From NCBI RefSeq assembly GCF_004359215.1, contig NC_090619.1:1467630-1509376 (forward strand): a DNA stretch of 41,747 nucleotides. The letters run 5' to 3'. A program made the translations under genes and the position numbers. How positions within the stretch are numbered: the first letter of the stretch is position 1; the number at the start of each line of letters is the position of its first letter. A model generated the notes under the pieces. That model was not told the DNA's origin. It did not search any database and was given only the letters and a program-made list of their open reading frames with translations. Source of the stretch: Bremia lactucae (Eukaryota > Oomycota > Peronosporomycetes > Peronosporales > Peronosporaceae). Shown in pieces: positions 31,736 through 41,747 of the stretch.

Positions 31736-32954
31736 AGTCCTTCGTTGACTAAACCCTAAATTCATAGTGATGAACCTATAGCATTGAGTGGGTACAGGCA
31801 AACTGGCAAGCATTGCAGTTGCATGTGCCGAGCTTTTAACCCATTGGCTGGACGCTCATAGGTACTTAACCATTTTGATCCACCAATAACACTGGCTCTC
31901 CGAGCCGTTGGTCATCTCTTAACCGAGACGACCGCCAAGAGTAATTTAATGCGCAGCATAGATGATTCAATACTTCAATTCTTACCGTAATACATTACGT
32001 TCCCGGAGAATCCGCCGCATCGGCAATAGCAAAAAATGCCGTTCTCCATAGATTATCGATTCAACCCGCATGCAGTCGCGCCGACAACTTAATTCCGATT
32101 GAGAATCATAATCCATTGTAGGTTCAAATCCTACCGTCATTGTTATACTAAAAATAATAGCAGCATTGACATTCGTAGATAGCTGATGACGGCCAGGCAA
32201 CAACATTTTTTTCTTAAATAAACTATTAGGCCTTTTATAACCTCATTTGGACTTTTTTGACTCATTGCTCCCGAGTCCATGCAGCAAAGCTTCACACTTC
32301 TCATATTTTGGCATAAGCCGCACGTATGAAGTCGGTGACTTTTCATCCAAAAGCGTTCCGTGCCTTCCTAAGGCCTTCGCTGTTATCTCTTAAGTGTATG
32401 AGACCTTACTGAGGTGTACACTGGGGCTACCACGTGGTTCTACAATTGACTGAGTTACTTGAATTCCGACTCAGTTGTTAACTAATCACTTTCATATAAC
32501 TACGCGCCTTTTTGAGTCGATGGATCTTCCTCTGACTTACGGAGCGAGGTAGCTCCGCTACACGAAAGTAGCACTCCTACTCAATCTACCCTGAGTATTT
32601 ATAAGACTTATCCTTCGTAAGGATGAAAGCTGTCCCAAACCTCTCAGAGACGCTCAGCTCATGAAATACTTGAGGCCTTAATTGGGGCTGAGCAAATAGT
32701 TTGTGTCCTCTCTCAAGGCACAGAGGTACTTTGTTGCGAGGCTAGAAGCCTTTTATAGTTTATGTCCGCTCTAGTTGAACAGGTTCATCACCCTTAAGTA
32801 GCATCTATGCCGAATCAGAACATTCGTGTACTCAAACACGAGCCTAGAGCTAGTCATCTTGTCTTGACTGTTTAAAAATATGAGGGCAAACAAGAGAAAA
32901 TATATTTCTTTGGCTTAAAGAGGTAAGAACGACATCAATTTAGCTATAATATAA
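31736..32954. other. 1.2 kb with no gene; tRNA-like T-arm and possible LTR sequence
   Basis: No coding trace that I can support. At 32118-32134 there is a perfect T-arm, GTAGG-TTCAAAT-CCTAC, including a pol III B-box, but no matching acceptor stem or convincing anticodon arm, so it is not called as a tRNA gene. It may be a tRNA-derived SINE relic. The stretch 32400-32900 lies just upstream of the Gypsy gag trace at 32955 and holds a TATA-like TATTTATAAG and a short hairpin (TCCTTCGTAAGGA), so it could be that element's worn LTR and leader. I found no second LTR copy to prove this. Confidence 0.4.
32118..32134 (+). other. tRNA-like T-arm with B-box
   Basis: A five-bp stem with a seven-base loop of T-arm form, containing GGTTCAAATCC, which matches the internal pol III B-box. 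No acceptor stem partner lies about 70 bp upstream. It is most likely a tRNA relic or part of a tRNA-derived SINE. Confidence 0.45.
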
Positions 32955-35900
32955 ATGGCGCAACAGGGAGCTGATTATGCCATTTTTCAAAGTCGGTGTC
33001 AGAGCCAGAGAATGAGCCATCACCGGCAATACGTCAAAAGGCGTTGCTTTTCTCACGTGGGACACGTTTCAGTAGCCACTGTCTCGCGGATTTTAGCCCG
33101 CCTAAGGTCTATGGAGAACGTTGATGGTTCTTATATTCCCGTCAGGGTGAAAGGAAAAAAATCGGACTATGTCCAAGATGTGCGAACTCTTATCGCTGCT
33201 ATGCAGCTTGACCCATTAGCAGAGGCAGTTTTGATAACCATTTTCTTATAAGGTTTAGAACGTATGCGGCCAAACAAAAGTTTTTTTAGGTCCACTTTGC
33301 TACTTTTGATGAATTTGATATTGCGTTAACCGCTGAGCTCAACTTGAAGGCCGCTCGCTTCGGTAGCATGGATATCGTGCTAGCTCGTCGAGCACTTCTG
33401 TGTCTTCTATTTATTCACAAACCAATAGACTTAGCCGCGCTGAGGAAGACGAAGAAGCAGAGCTTTAAGCTGTGGAACAGCAAAGCAACTTCTGTAGATT
33501 TTTTACGTAGACACTTGCATCCAGCTTGTTCGCTGCGCAACCCGCGCAAGTTCAAAAGAGCAATATCTTCATCTCATGCCAGAAATCTGGTACGGTACTA
33601 GAAACGCCGAAACCCAGAAGGGGCAGCGCACCACACTGAAAACGAATTAGGCTATGTTGATCTCTAAGAGGTGAAGATAAGCAGGGTAGCCCAAACGACA
33701 TATGTACCTAATGGTACGGGGCGTATATACAAGCCCAAATCGCTAGTCGCTGAGGCGACTATTGAATGCTTTGATAAGCCATGGTCAATTTAATTTGACC
33801 CAGACATTATTGCAATTATGATCGACGTCGTTTCCTTGAGGAGAGTCAGAGATATGTTCAGGCGCTTTATTCACATAAAGGTGATTTCGCTTAAAGACTG
33901 GAACTCGTGTCACCGTGCCTAAATTTCCTTTTAACTTAGGTAAAAGGTTTTTGGACTTTGACAGTATGGGACACTGTCTCGTCCTCAGTTTATTTCGATA
34001 TATGATCTCATCCTTCGTATGGCTGGCTTAAACGCCATGAAACATGGTTTGATTGGGGGTCTAACACCTTAGGCGCAATGTTCTTAGCCGAGGCTTGGCA
34101 AGTCATGAACCACCTTTTTAGACAGAAAAGAGATATTGAAGCGAGCCACGGACAGAGTCTGTCAGTGTACTGGAAATTAGAATGTCCGAGTTAATTAACT
34201 CCAACGTTGAAAACATTAATCTTTAGCTTGGGTCATTAATATTTCCTGGAACGGTATATTCTCCTTTGAGCGATACTCGTTATGATTACAAATCAATGAA
34301 TGCTGATGGCATTATGGGCCTTCGAATCGAGTCATCAGAATGTGATTACTAAGATGTACGTGAAGTATTACCTTCAATTCACTGAGTGAGGTCGGCCGAG
34401 ACTGAGTGTCACTTGTGACACTCGTGGCAATACACCAAGGCATTCCGGGCAAAAACCGTTTGATGCACCTATAGTGACACGTAAAAGCTCACTGAATGAT
34501 AAGTATGTTTCGCATAACTCCTCCTCGGATGTAGGATTTGACATCGGCTCTTGTGAAAAGCAATGTAAGGTGAAAAAGCTGTTTAACTTGGGAACATGGA
34601 TGCTATGGCCTTTTGTGAGGTGCATGAGAGGTGTTCTCGACATCGATACAGCAGACAAAAGTTGGGTACTGCGAGACGCGAAACGTATGTAAAGTCAGAG
34701 AGTGACACTAGCAAACAGGTATATATACTCGTCAATATTGTGACGGGTAATGATAAGAATGACGATGGTCTTATGGCTATCCCAATTTGCTGCTCTTATG
34801 ATGACTTCGGTAAGGCTCTAAGGCTGATAAGTTGTCTGAGATGGTGGTCATTCGACCAATTATTAAGTTGAGCTCATCATCGGTTCTGAATAAAGCCGTC
34901 GTTGAGGACACAAAGGCTGCGCTTAGTGCGCGGAATGGATCAGCGATCCTTAAAGATCGTTCGGATCCATTTTTTCTCGGATGGAGGGCTTCTAAGACGG
35001 AGTGTCACACAATTTACCGTCTTTTTAACTCCTGGTAGAGACGTACGTCACGAAATTGACTTGATTCCTAGAGCTAAATACTGTGTAACACGACAGTGGT
35101 ATTACCAAAGGAACCGTATGACGTCACTGACGATTTTTTTCGAGCTAAGCACGCCGACGTATTGCGTCAGCCAAATGGTAAAGGCGCATTGCGCATGCTC
35201 AAAAAAGGCTTAATGCTGCTACTAAACCACCACAGACACCGACCATCGATTAAAATTTTCTTCGAAAAAATATGGTGGGGTTTACGCTGTAGACTGTGAC
35301 CGAATTAGTCAATAAATATTACCAGCTGCTCATGCGAACAAGTGACATCTAGCTTGGAGCGGCTAGCACCCCAAGCGGCATGCTATGGGAGTGACTGGTC
35401 ATACCCAAAGGCTTTTCAACACCACGGCTACTTTAAATCGCTCAGTGATGCAACTGTTCCATCCTCATCAAAATTATGAACAAACTTATTTTGATACCAT
35501 TTTTGTCCATCGTAGGGTTGGTCAGATATGGAAAACCAAATAGATAACTTACGAGTAGTGCTCCAGTGCATGCGCACGAATGAGATGTATGCAAACGCAT
35601 TTAAATGCATCTTTAGTGTGGAAAAAAACACTTTGTTAGGTGCTTAATTCGAAAGCGAGGCCTTAAAGCAGACCCTGTAAAAATATCGTTAATTAGGTTG
35701 CTTCCAAGAACAAAAATGAGTTGCGTAAATGGCTTGGCTCGCCGACTACTTGCTTAAGTGCAGCTAAAATTTTGCTGATATTGGCCGGCTCTTTTCAAAT
35801 CTCCTTAAAAACGATACGGAATGTTGCTGGACTAACACCGAAAGTGAAGAGTTTAAAGCGGTAACGAAGGTATCATCCATGCCTCAATTTTATCTCTGCC

Positions 35901-36848
35901 TGATGCTAATCGGTCATTCAGTGTCATTTGTGACGCATCTGCTTTGCAATAGGCAAGGCTCTGTTACAGACAGATGAGAATGGGCGGAAACGCGTCAATG
36001 CGTTTGAGTCTAGGCAGATCAAAGCTGCCGAATAGATTACGAAGTTCATCACAGGGTGCTACTTGCTAGAAAATATGCTTCTGTCAAATACATGTTCGTC
36101 TGCTTCGCTCTAAGTCTTTTGTGATCTACACCAATCATGCGTCTTTGCGCACCGCAGTTTAGTCGTCTCACCTCCCGCAAAGGATTTCCCGGTGTGAAGT
36201 AATAGTCGGGAAGGGAAAACGCTTTAGCTGATGAGTTATCACGCAGGTCTGATAATGAGCTAGCTCATGTTACGACTGTCACGTCGCCAATTACTGACCT
36301 AACTTGTGCGGCATACGCGAAGAACGAACAGTGTGTAGCTTTGCTTCAAGCTCTTTGGAGCAATGCACTTCAAGACTCAGACCATTCTAAAGTGTCGGCA
36401 CGACTAAGTGCAGGTTTACACCGATACTCTATCGGTAGTGGCCTTATGTGCTATTGCACGTGGAGTAGATCCTTCGCGCATGACACTTCTTCAAGACGGG
36501 AAATTGAGCTACCAAGCGATCATCTCGGGCGAGTAAGAAACTACGGCTCAGTGAGCCAGAATTATTGGTGCCCCTTACGCTACAAATGGATTAGTAGCTA
36601 TGTGCGCACATGCGAAACTTGCCAACGGATTAGGCCATCGTCCCATGCTACTGTGCTACTTGCCAGTTAATCCGTACCCGCTGGCTATTAGAAGCTTATC
36701 GTTCTGAATTTTGTTTTGAATTACCCAAATTTTTAGTAGGCGACCCGGGTATAGTTGCCATTGTTGACCGATTAAGCAAAACGACTTATTTGGCCGACCC
36801 GGGCATAGTTGCCATTGTTGACCGATTAAGCAAAACGACTTATTTGGC
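32955..36848 (+). pseudogene. Heavily mutated Gypsy polyprotein: gag-PR-RT-RNaseH-IN
   Basis: The coding traces are colinear with an intact oomycete Gypsy polyprotein but carry many stops and frame changes. Gag: 32955-33600 (LDPLAEAVLITIFL, then LHPACSLRNPRKF from the knuckle region). Retropepsin region: about 33830-34130. Linker: 34370-34860. RT start: about 35050-35200 (HEIDLIPRAKYCVTRQWYY). RT middle and end: 35330-35760 (ASTPSGMLW-like, decayed). RNase H: about 35850-36230. Integrase HHCC region: 36530-36640 (YVRTCETCQRI), and the start of the integrase core at 36760-36848 (IVAIVDRLSKTTYLA). The integrase is cut off at 36848, where an LTR begins. The density of changes, many of them C-to-T or G-to-A in appearance, fits old decay or RIP-like mutation, but I did not count them. 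Confidence 0.75.
36741..36848 (+). repeat. 54-bp tandem duplication in the integrase remnant
   Basis: Units 36741-36794 and 36795-36848 differ by one base (GGGTATAG versus GGGCATAG). The unit encodes the start of the integrase core. The second copy ends exactly where the LTR-like repeat begins. Confidence 0.85.
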
Positions 36849-37395
36849 GGGCACGTCGTAATGCAGCCACGCTCTACTTAGACACACACCCTAGCACAGC
36901 GAGGAAGCGGTTTAACCAGCTTCTCTTGCGTGCAGTGAGGTTGTTGTGGTGGACGCGTTAGCGACCTCACCCAACACACTAAGTACTCTGGTTAAGTATC
37001 GCCACGGAAGCGGTAATCCGGCTCCTCGTGCGCACTTACCAAGTAGGAAGTAGTTTTCAGACTGATTTATATTTAATAGTATTAAAAATAAATACCTATT
37101 TTTACCAATTAAAATGTCATCTCTATAGACAACACTTAATATGTATTGCGAGCGTATCTTTCTAGATACCTCGCGTAACGGATGATGCTAGTCGTCATCA
37201 CGGATGACGCTGGGCGTCATCTCTCGTAATGTGAATGCACCCATGTGCATCACATACACAAGGTTGGTCACAAACGTGAACCACACCCGAGTGCTGGCTC
37301 TTATTACATTAATTTAGTAATTGACCATCCCCTTAAGTTCACTAAGTGTACTGAACGGGGACTGTGTAACATTAGGGCAACTTTATCTCGTTACA
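36848..37395 (+). repeat. LTR-like repeat, inverted relative to 233-748
   Basis: Runs from GGGCACGTCGTAATGC to CTCGTTACA and is followed by a leader and a gag ORF, so it is in 5' LTR position for a plus-strand element. It aligns over its length with the reverse complement of 233-748. No obvious tRNA 3'-end primer site follows it, so the 3' border is uncertain. It interrupts the integrase of the older element on its left. Confidence 0.6.
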
Positions 37396-37526
37396 CCATC
37401 CCCCCTTAAAGAACGAATTTACATTTTTAAATTTGTCAAAGAGGAGCGAGGAACTGCGAGCAGCTTTACGCGCCGCTAGTTCACTCAATCACTCTAGCGC
37501 ACGTGTTTCCATACACGGCGCCAAAG

Positions 37527-38484
37527 ATGTCACCTAAAAGGGGTAATGTTGGTGGGTCGTCTGCGAAGACGCCCACTCAACCTCACACTAAGCGCACGCG
37601 CCGCGTTAATTCGCCGGCCGCGTCTAATGCCTTAGTCGGAACGCCGACAGCCACCGCTGCTGTCGCGTTAACAGGGCTAAAAGATCCATTTCACTTTAAC
37701 AGTGAGGATGCTGATCCGTCGCTCATTGTCGACTACAAGATTCGACACCGTTGCCACTACTTCATATTTTTGATGCGGACAACGAGATCATGAGGAAGGA
37801 TAATGGCGCATTATTGCCCATCCAAACTTCTCTTATGGCTCACAACATGGAGACAGCAGCAATTACGAGTGCTGTCTCGTCGTCTGCGCTGGAAAGCGCA
37901 GCGACAGGTAATGAGAGCGCTGCCCATAAGGGCGCAGCCGCTTCTCCGTTGGGTATAACCACACCGCCTTAAGCTCAGACCATAATCCATAATGGTTCTG
38001 ACAGAGGATTCGGAGCCTAAAGCTCCGCCGACGACACGTGAACGTGCTCAGTCGGTGTCACAAGCCAGTCGTTTAGAACGTGGCTATGTGACGGGTGGCA
38101 TTCCAAAGATGCCCCCTCCATCTAAATGGCCTCGTTTAAACGAGCCAAGAGCGTCGCTCCTAGAGCGCGCTCTTGTAGACGCACATAATTTTTATGGCGT
38201 CTCTAAATCGTGGAGGGATCAGGGAATATCACTTGGGCGTATTGTCCCTATCCTGGTCGTGTTGCGTTCAAATGAAACGCCCGACCAGTACGAGGCGGAA
38301 TTCCTGCGCCGCATTAATGCGTTAAAACAGCGGTCGCAGCGAATTAATTTCGCCCGCTGCGTGTAAAAGAAATGATGGGCGGTACTTGGATGGATTCTAT
38401 CAGAACAAGATATTCCGTTCACAGTAGTAAGCACCCCAAGCTCATGCTATGGAAGTGGCTAGTCATGCCACATGGACTTAGTAG
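37527..38484 (+). pseudogene. Gag ORFs fused by deletion to a Gypsy RT scrap
   Basis: Gag begins at the ATG at 37527 (MSPKRGNVGGSSAKTPTQ). A frame change near 37750 and a stop at 37970 follow, and gag resumes at 37992-38366 (TGGIPKMPPPSKWPRLNEPR, then RSNETPDQYEAEFLRR). Immediately after, 38370-38484 reads as the RT palm in mixed frames (DGFYQNKI, HPKLMLWKWLVMPHGLSS). Protease and the first half of RT are therefore deleted. The RT scrap is cut at 38485 by a Copia LTR. No functional product is possible. Confidence 0.65.
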
Positions 38485-38899
38485 TGTTAAGAATTGACGT
38501 GTTCATCGATAGTATTGCGCTTTATACATATGCATGTATAGGATAAATATAGCAATGGATTGTATGACAAGAATAATACGGAGAAACAGTGTGGAAAATA
38601 ATGCTATATGGTAGTGCCATCTCACAGGTCACTGGTTCGATACCCGGCAACGACAAAAAGTAAAACCTTCGGGAACTGGTACTTGGGGTTCAGCAGCGCT
38701 GTACTGTCAGACAGTGACGCCCCCATTTCATGATGGTTCACATATGTGGGAAAGGGGGCGCACCGAACGATAGAAAATAGATGACGGTAGGATAGAATTG
38801 ACGGTAGGATCGAGGTAAACTCAAAATATAAATTACTTTCCGATTTGCAATCATAACCGTAAGCTCATCTTCAAGCTCATAAAATAACGTAATTTATCA
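38485..38899 (+). repeat. Copia-type LTR (5' LTR)
   Basis: It begins TGTTAAGAATT inside the Gypsy RT remnant and ends TTTATCA directly before the primer-binding site, giving the TG...CA termini expected of an LTR of about 415 bp. It contains a pol III B-box-like GGTTCGATACC at 38634-38644 and two TGACGGTAGGAT direct repeats near 38785-38810. No 3' LTR is present in the window, since the element is truncated at about 40352. Confidence 0.65.
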
Positions 38900-38915
38900 G
38901 GTTATGAGCCCAAGC
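38900..38915 (+). promoter_or_regulatory. Half-tRNA-type primer-binding site overlapping the gag start
   Basis: GGTTATGAGCCCAAGC immediately follows the LTR. Its GGTTATGAGCCC core is complementary to the anticodon stem-loop of initiator tRNA-Met (GGGCTCATAACC). This fits the half-tRNA priming known for Drosophila copia and some Ty1/copia elements, not priming from the tRNA 3' end. The ATG inside it (38904) is also the first gag codon. Confidence 0.6.
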
Positions 38916-40352
38916 AACGACTCCGGTTTAAAGGTTGAGCCTTTTGATATCATAAACTACGAGCTATGTCGAAGGGCTTGTGGGGAGCTGTCTCCGATGT
39001 AGACGCTCCGAATGCAGTAAAGGAGCAGCACGCTGCGTTCGCGCTGAATTTGAGTGACGCGCACTTGATGCACATTATCGACGCGACGACAGCGAAAGAA
39101 GCGTGGGGATGGTTGGCAAAGTTTCACTGCACACAAGACATGGCGGATCGACTTCGGCTTAATGAGAATTTTTCCTCACTTAAGTATACAGCTTCAAGCA
39201 TCAGTGGTCACGTGACAGAGCTTGAAGATCTAGTGATGAAGATGAATAGCGCAAACTGCGGGCCAAGTGAAGAGGACGTAAGTGCGGTGATGCTGAGGAG
39301 TAGGCCTGCAAGCTGCGAGAGCTTGGTGAAGGCGTTTCGCATGTCGGTGTCAAGTTGTAATTTCGGCGACCTCGTGAGCAAGCTGATTGCTGAGGAAGTG
39401 CGACACAAGGACACGGCACGGGTAGAAGAACCTACGGCTCTTTATACAAGCAAGAGAACGGCAAGCAGCACCAGAAGAAGCAGCAAGAACGGCGTGCTAG
39501 AAGACCGTCCGGAGCGTGTTTCAACTGTGGCAAGGTCAGCCGCTATGCTAAAGATTGCCGTACAAGTCGTGGACCAAGAGAAACACGAGAAGCAGGACGC
39601 GATCACTCCAACGTCGCATTTAATGCTTGCGAAGGGTCCGTCAGCGGCTGCTGGATTATGGACAGCGGCGCATCTGCACACATGTGCACGGACTGGGCAG
39701 GTTTTGTGGAATACAAGGAAGTGTGTCAGGCACGCAGTATATCAAGCGCGAAGAGTAATGTGAAGCCCAAAGTCATCGGCCACGGAGCTATGAAGTTACG
39801 CGTTTGGACCGGACATGCTTGGATCGACGCTCGCCTCGAAAACACTCTCCATGTTGAAGATCTGTTTATGGATTTGTTCTAGCTAACGGCTGCATCAGCG
39901 CGAGAAATGACAGTAGAGATCACGCGCAACGAGTGCATCGTGAAGCGGGGCGACACATCAGTTGTCAATGAAGGGAAGCAGGGCATTCTGATGTACCTCA
40001 ACGTTCAGGTTGGTGCGGAGTGCCACGTAGCCGAGTACAAGAGCGAGCTATCGCACAGAAGACTCCGTCACGCATAGTTCGGAACGATAAATGCTATGAT
40101 CAAGGACAGAAGGATTAAAGGCGCAGAAATGAAGACCGAGTATTATGTGACGTATGCGCGATATCTAAGGAAGTGCGCAAGTCATCCAAAGCGACTCAAA
40201 GAGAGCGCGCGTTTTGACGGTATCGTGTGCTCCGACGTGCTTGAACCAATCACTCCAGCTCGAAGATCCGGCTTCAAAAACATTGTAATTTTCATCATGA
40301 TGAAGAGCCAGTACGTGACGGTTTACCCGTTGCGAAAGAAGAGTGAAGTCAC
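38904..40352 (+). pseudogene. Copia gag-protease-integrase remnant
   Basis: Gag starts MSPSNDSGLKVEPFD, loses about 30 bp after NYE, and continues in another frame at 38966 as a UBN2-type gag (MSKGLWGAVSDVDAPNAVKE to SKLIAEEVRHKD). After a frame change near 39430 come a zinc knuckle, CFNCGKVSRYAKDC, whose histidine position is mutated, and the protease site WIMDSGASAHM (about 39655-39687). A TAG at 39880 and a further break at 40075 precede the GAG-pre-integrase block (HRRLRHA) and the integrase start (SHPKRLKESARFDGIVCSDV, YVTVYPLRKKSEVT). Trace ends at about 40352 in the integrase core; RT and RNase H are missing. Not functional. Confidence 0.78.
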
Positions 40353-40452
40353 GGGGCAATGGCTATTGCTTCATAACGCAGTATTTGAACCATAGGATCA
40401 GATCGATTTCGTGTTGAGTGCCTATATCCTTCGGCAACTCGCATGGTACTGG

Positions 40453-40505
40453 TTCAGGGAAGACATTTTTAAATTCTAATGAATTTAAGGATTGTCTTCC
40501 CTGAA
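40453..40505. repeat. 53-bp quasi-palindrome in the Gypsy RT start
   Basis: TTCAGGGAAGACA and TTTTTAAATTC on one side face GAATTTAAGGA and TTGTCTTCCCTGAA on the other, around TAAT. It adds about 15 codons between LYKDL and NVFPEPVPC of the RT entry region that related elements lack. It looks like a template-switch (fold-back) insertion. Confidence 0.75.
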
Positions 40506-41337
40506 TCATCAAATCTTTATATAGAGGGTTTGTCTTCAAAAACTCCAAGGATTGGGACGTAAAACGTTCAATGTGAGCCTTTTCATGGAGGACACTTTCG
40601 CTCATCGGTGAGCTACTGAGAATCCGTTCGTTCTCAGAAAATAGTATTGCCAGCATCTAAAAGAAGGCAATGGCTTCTACCAAGCAATAGGTTAGATACC
40701 AATTAGCAGTTCTTATAAGCCCAAAACTTTTGAGAGATCATTTCTAGGACGCTCTCGTCCATTGTGGACGACGAGCAGCAGTCCACCAAATTCTCTTCTG
40801 GAACTGGTGCGACTATTTCGTGGATCTTTCCTTCCTTTAATACGGCAAGGGACAGATCCCACGACATCTCCGGGAGATCTACTATCTCCTCGGCAGATTT
40901 AAGGACTTGTCGGAGCACCTCGACCGAGGATACCTCCGCAATTTCGTCTTTGACGGCCTCGAACACCTCGTTCGAAGGCCCGTCCTCTTTATTAGAGACT
41001 GATCTAAAGGTCACTCGTTTAGACGTGCCTTTGATCGTCCTAATCTGTCGGGTACTCATTCTTGGAGTCACCACGACCTTTGACTGGGAAGCGGGATCCG
41101 TTGCACTCCTGGCTAACGCACCCCTTCCAACCGCACCAGGCTCTAGGCACTGTGCCGGTTTATGCGACGCATGACTTCTTGTCAGCTCGCCGTCTACTGC
41201 CACAGGCTCTCGGCTCTGTGCAGGACATTCGGACGCATGACTACTTGTCATCGTCCTATTCACTACCTCAGTCTCCACGAGCTGGGTAGGAATTGGTGAC
41301 GTTTGACATCCCGTCAACGCACCCTCAGTGTTCGACA

Positions 41338-41431
41338 GACATCAGTTGCATATACCTCTCGCAGGAGCACATCCTTTCCGGTGTGACATCAGTTGCATAT
41401 ACCTCTCGCAGGAGCACATCCTTTCCGGTGT
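41338..41431 (-). repeat. 47-bp tandem duplication after the Gypsy protease
   Basis: Units 41338-41384 and 41385-41431 are identical. Since 47 is not a multiple of three, the duplication shifts the frame downstream of the protease (minus strand), which is one reason the ORF ends there at 41325. Confidence 0.88.
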
Positions 41432-41747
41432 CCTGCGTAGAGTTCGCAACTGTGCGTGTACGCCAGTCTATCCATGGTTGGTACTTTGCCAACCATGGCA
41501 TGCCTAGGATGAGGTCATACGGACTCTCCATCCCTAGCACTGTGAACTTCTCTTTACAAGAGAAGTCACTAAAGCTGAAGGCGAGTTCTACCTGAACTCC
41601 CTCAGACTTAACGAGCGCGCCGTTCGCTAAACGAACGGTCGCCTCTTCTCGCTTGCCATCCTGGCAAAGCGACTCAAACATCGCCGGTCTCTTTCTTAGA
41701 GCCGCGAGTTTCACAAAATTTTGTGATGCACCCGAATCCACTAGGAG

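Larger units (their letters stand above)
40355..41747 (-). pseudogene. Gypsy protease-linker-RT start, minus strand, truncated at both ends
   Basis: It reads leftward from the right edge. The retropepsin opens at 41741 with MDSGASQNFVK and contains YDLILGMPWLAKYQPWIDW. A linker ORF lies at 41317-40703, and then comes the RT entry segment (SESVLHEKAHIERFTSQS, FPEPVPCELPKDIGTQHEID, FKYCVMKQ). A TAG replaces the expected Trp codon just after KQ. It stops at the junction with the Copia remnant at about 40352-40355. The protease aspartate (DSG) is intact, but the linker and RT frames are separated by stops. An upstream gag may lie beyond the window. Confidence 0.8.

Noticed and set aside
32118..32134. 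Functional tRNA gene
   Set aside because: The T-arm is good, but there is no acceptor stem pairing and no anticodon loop with T at position 33.
31982..32206. 74-codon minus-strand ORF (TVGFEPT...)
   Set aside because: Its 'protein' comes from reading the antisense of the tRNA-like T-arm; such frames are common false genes.
1..41747. CRISPR arrays, bacterial operons, RXLR, Crinkler or NLP effectors
   Set aside because: No spaced repeat array and no bacterial gene layout. No signal peptide followed by RXLR-EER or LFLAK was seen in any supported frame.

Overview
The window looks like a scaffold piece from an oomycete nuclear genome, probably a Peronosporales species (Phytophthora or downy mildew type). 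Genes carry short GT-AG introns (about 55-95 bp). One gene has a good match to the oomycete initiator element just upstream of its start. The edges are packed with decayed Gypsy and Copia LTR retrotransposons of the kind that fill these genomes. I did not recognise any RXLR, Crinkler or NLP effector gene.

Layout. 1-748: start of a minus-strand Gypsy-type element (gag fragment plus LTR). 1054-1677: complete four-exon ubiquitin-conjugating enzyme E2. About 1970-3240: broken group 1 glycosyltransferase. 3343-4609 (-): five-exon TruA-family tRNA pseudouridine synthase. 4610-6887: decayed, unassigned sequence. 6888-8042 (-): protein with five 23-residue STPR-type repeats. 8246-11710 (-): six-exon Nma111-type double HtrA protease with a newly assembled mitochondrial-type presequence exon. 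11830-17053 (+): nine-exon SKI3/TTC37 TPR protein, divergent from the protease with only 119 bp between start codons. 17104-18354 (-): RPP40, an RNase P/MRP subunit. 18395-20760: dead MULE transposon in the RPP40 upstream region. 21027-22395 (-): two-exon TcdA/Tcd-type cyclic t6A dehydratase.

Assembly. A single N at 22436 is followed by a copy of 11149-19852 that appears identical (22437-31140), and that copy stops at a 100-N gap (31141-31240). Both ends of the repeated block are assembly joints, so this is most likely one locus placed twice (haplotig or unmerged contig), not a real tandem duplication. SKI3 and RPP40 should be counted once until tested.

From 31241 to the end there are only retroelements. 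These are a Gypsy RT fragment, an unassigned 1.2 kb stretch, a heavily mutated but colinear Gypsy gag-PR-RT-RNaseH-IN (32955-36848), a second LTR plus gag inverted relative to 1-748, and a Copia element inserted into that gag-RT remnant. The Copia element has an apparent half-tRNA primer site overlapping its gag start codon. It is followed by a minus-strand Gypsy protease/RT fragment running off the end.

Functionally, three of the unique host genes act on tRNA (TruA, RPP40, TcdA) and SKI3 acts in exosome-linked RNA decay. E2 and HtrA are protein-turnover genes. Nothing shows they are co-regulated, apart from the divergent HtrA/SKI3 pair. I did not find a clear new defence or secretion system. 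The most interesting leads are the STPR protein, the primer-site/start-codon overlap in the Copia element, the MULE at the RPP40 promoter, and the compact HtrA/SKI3 promoter.
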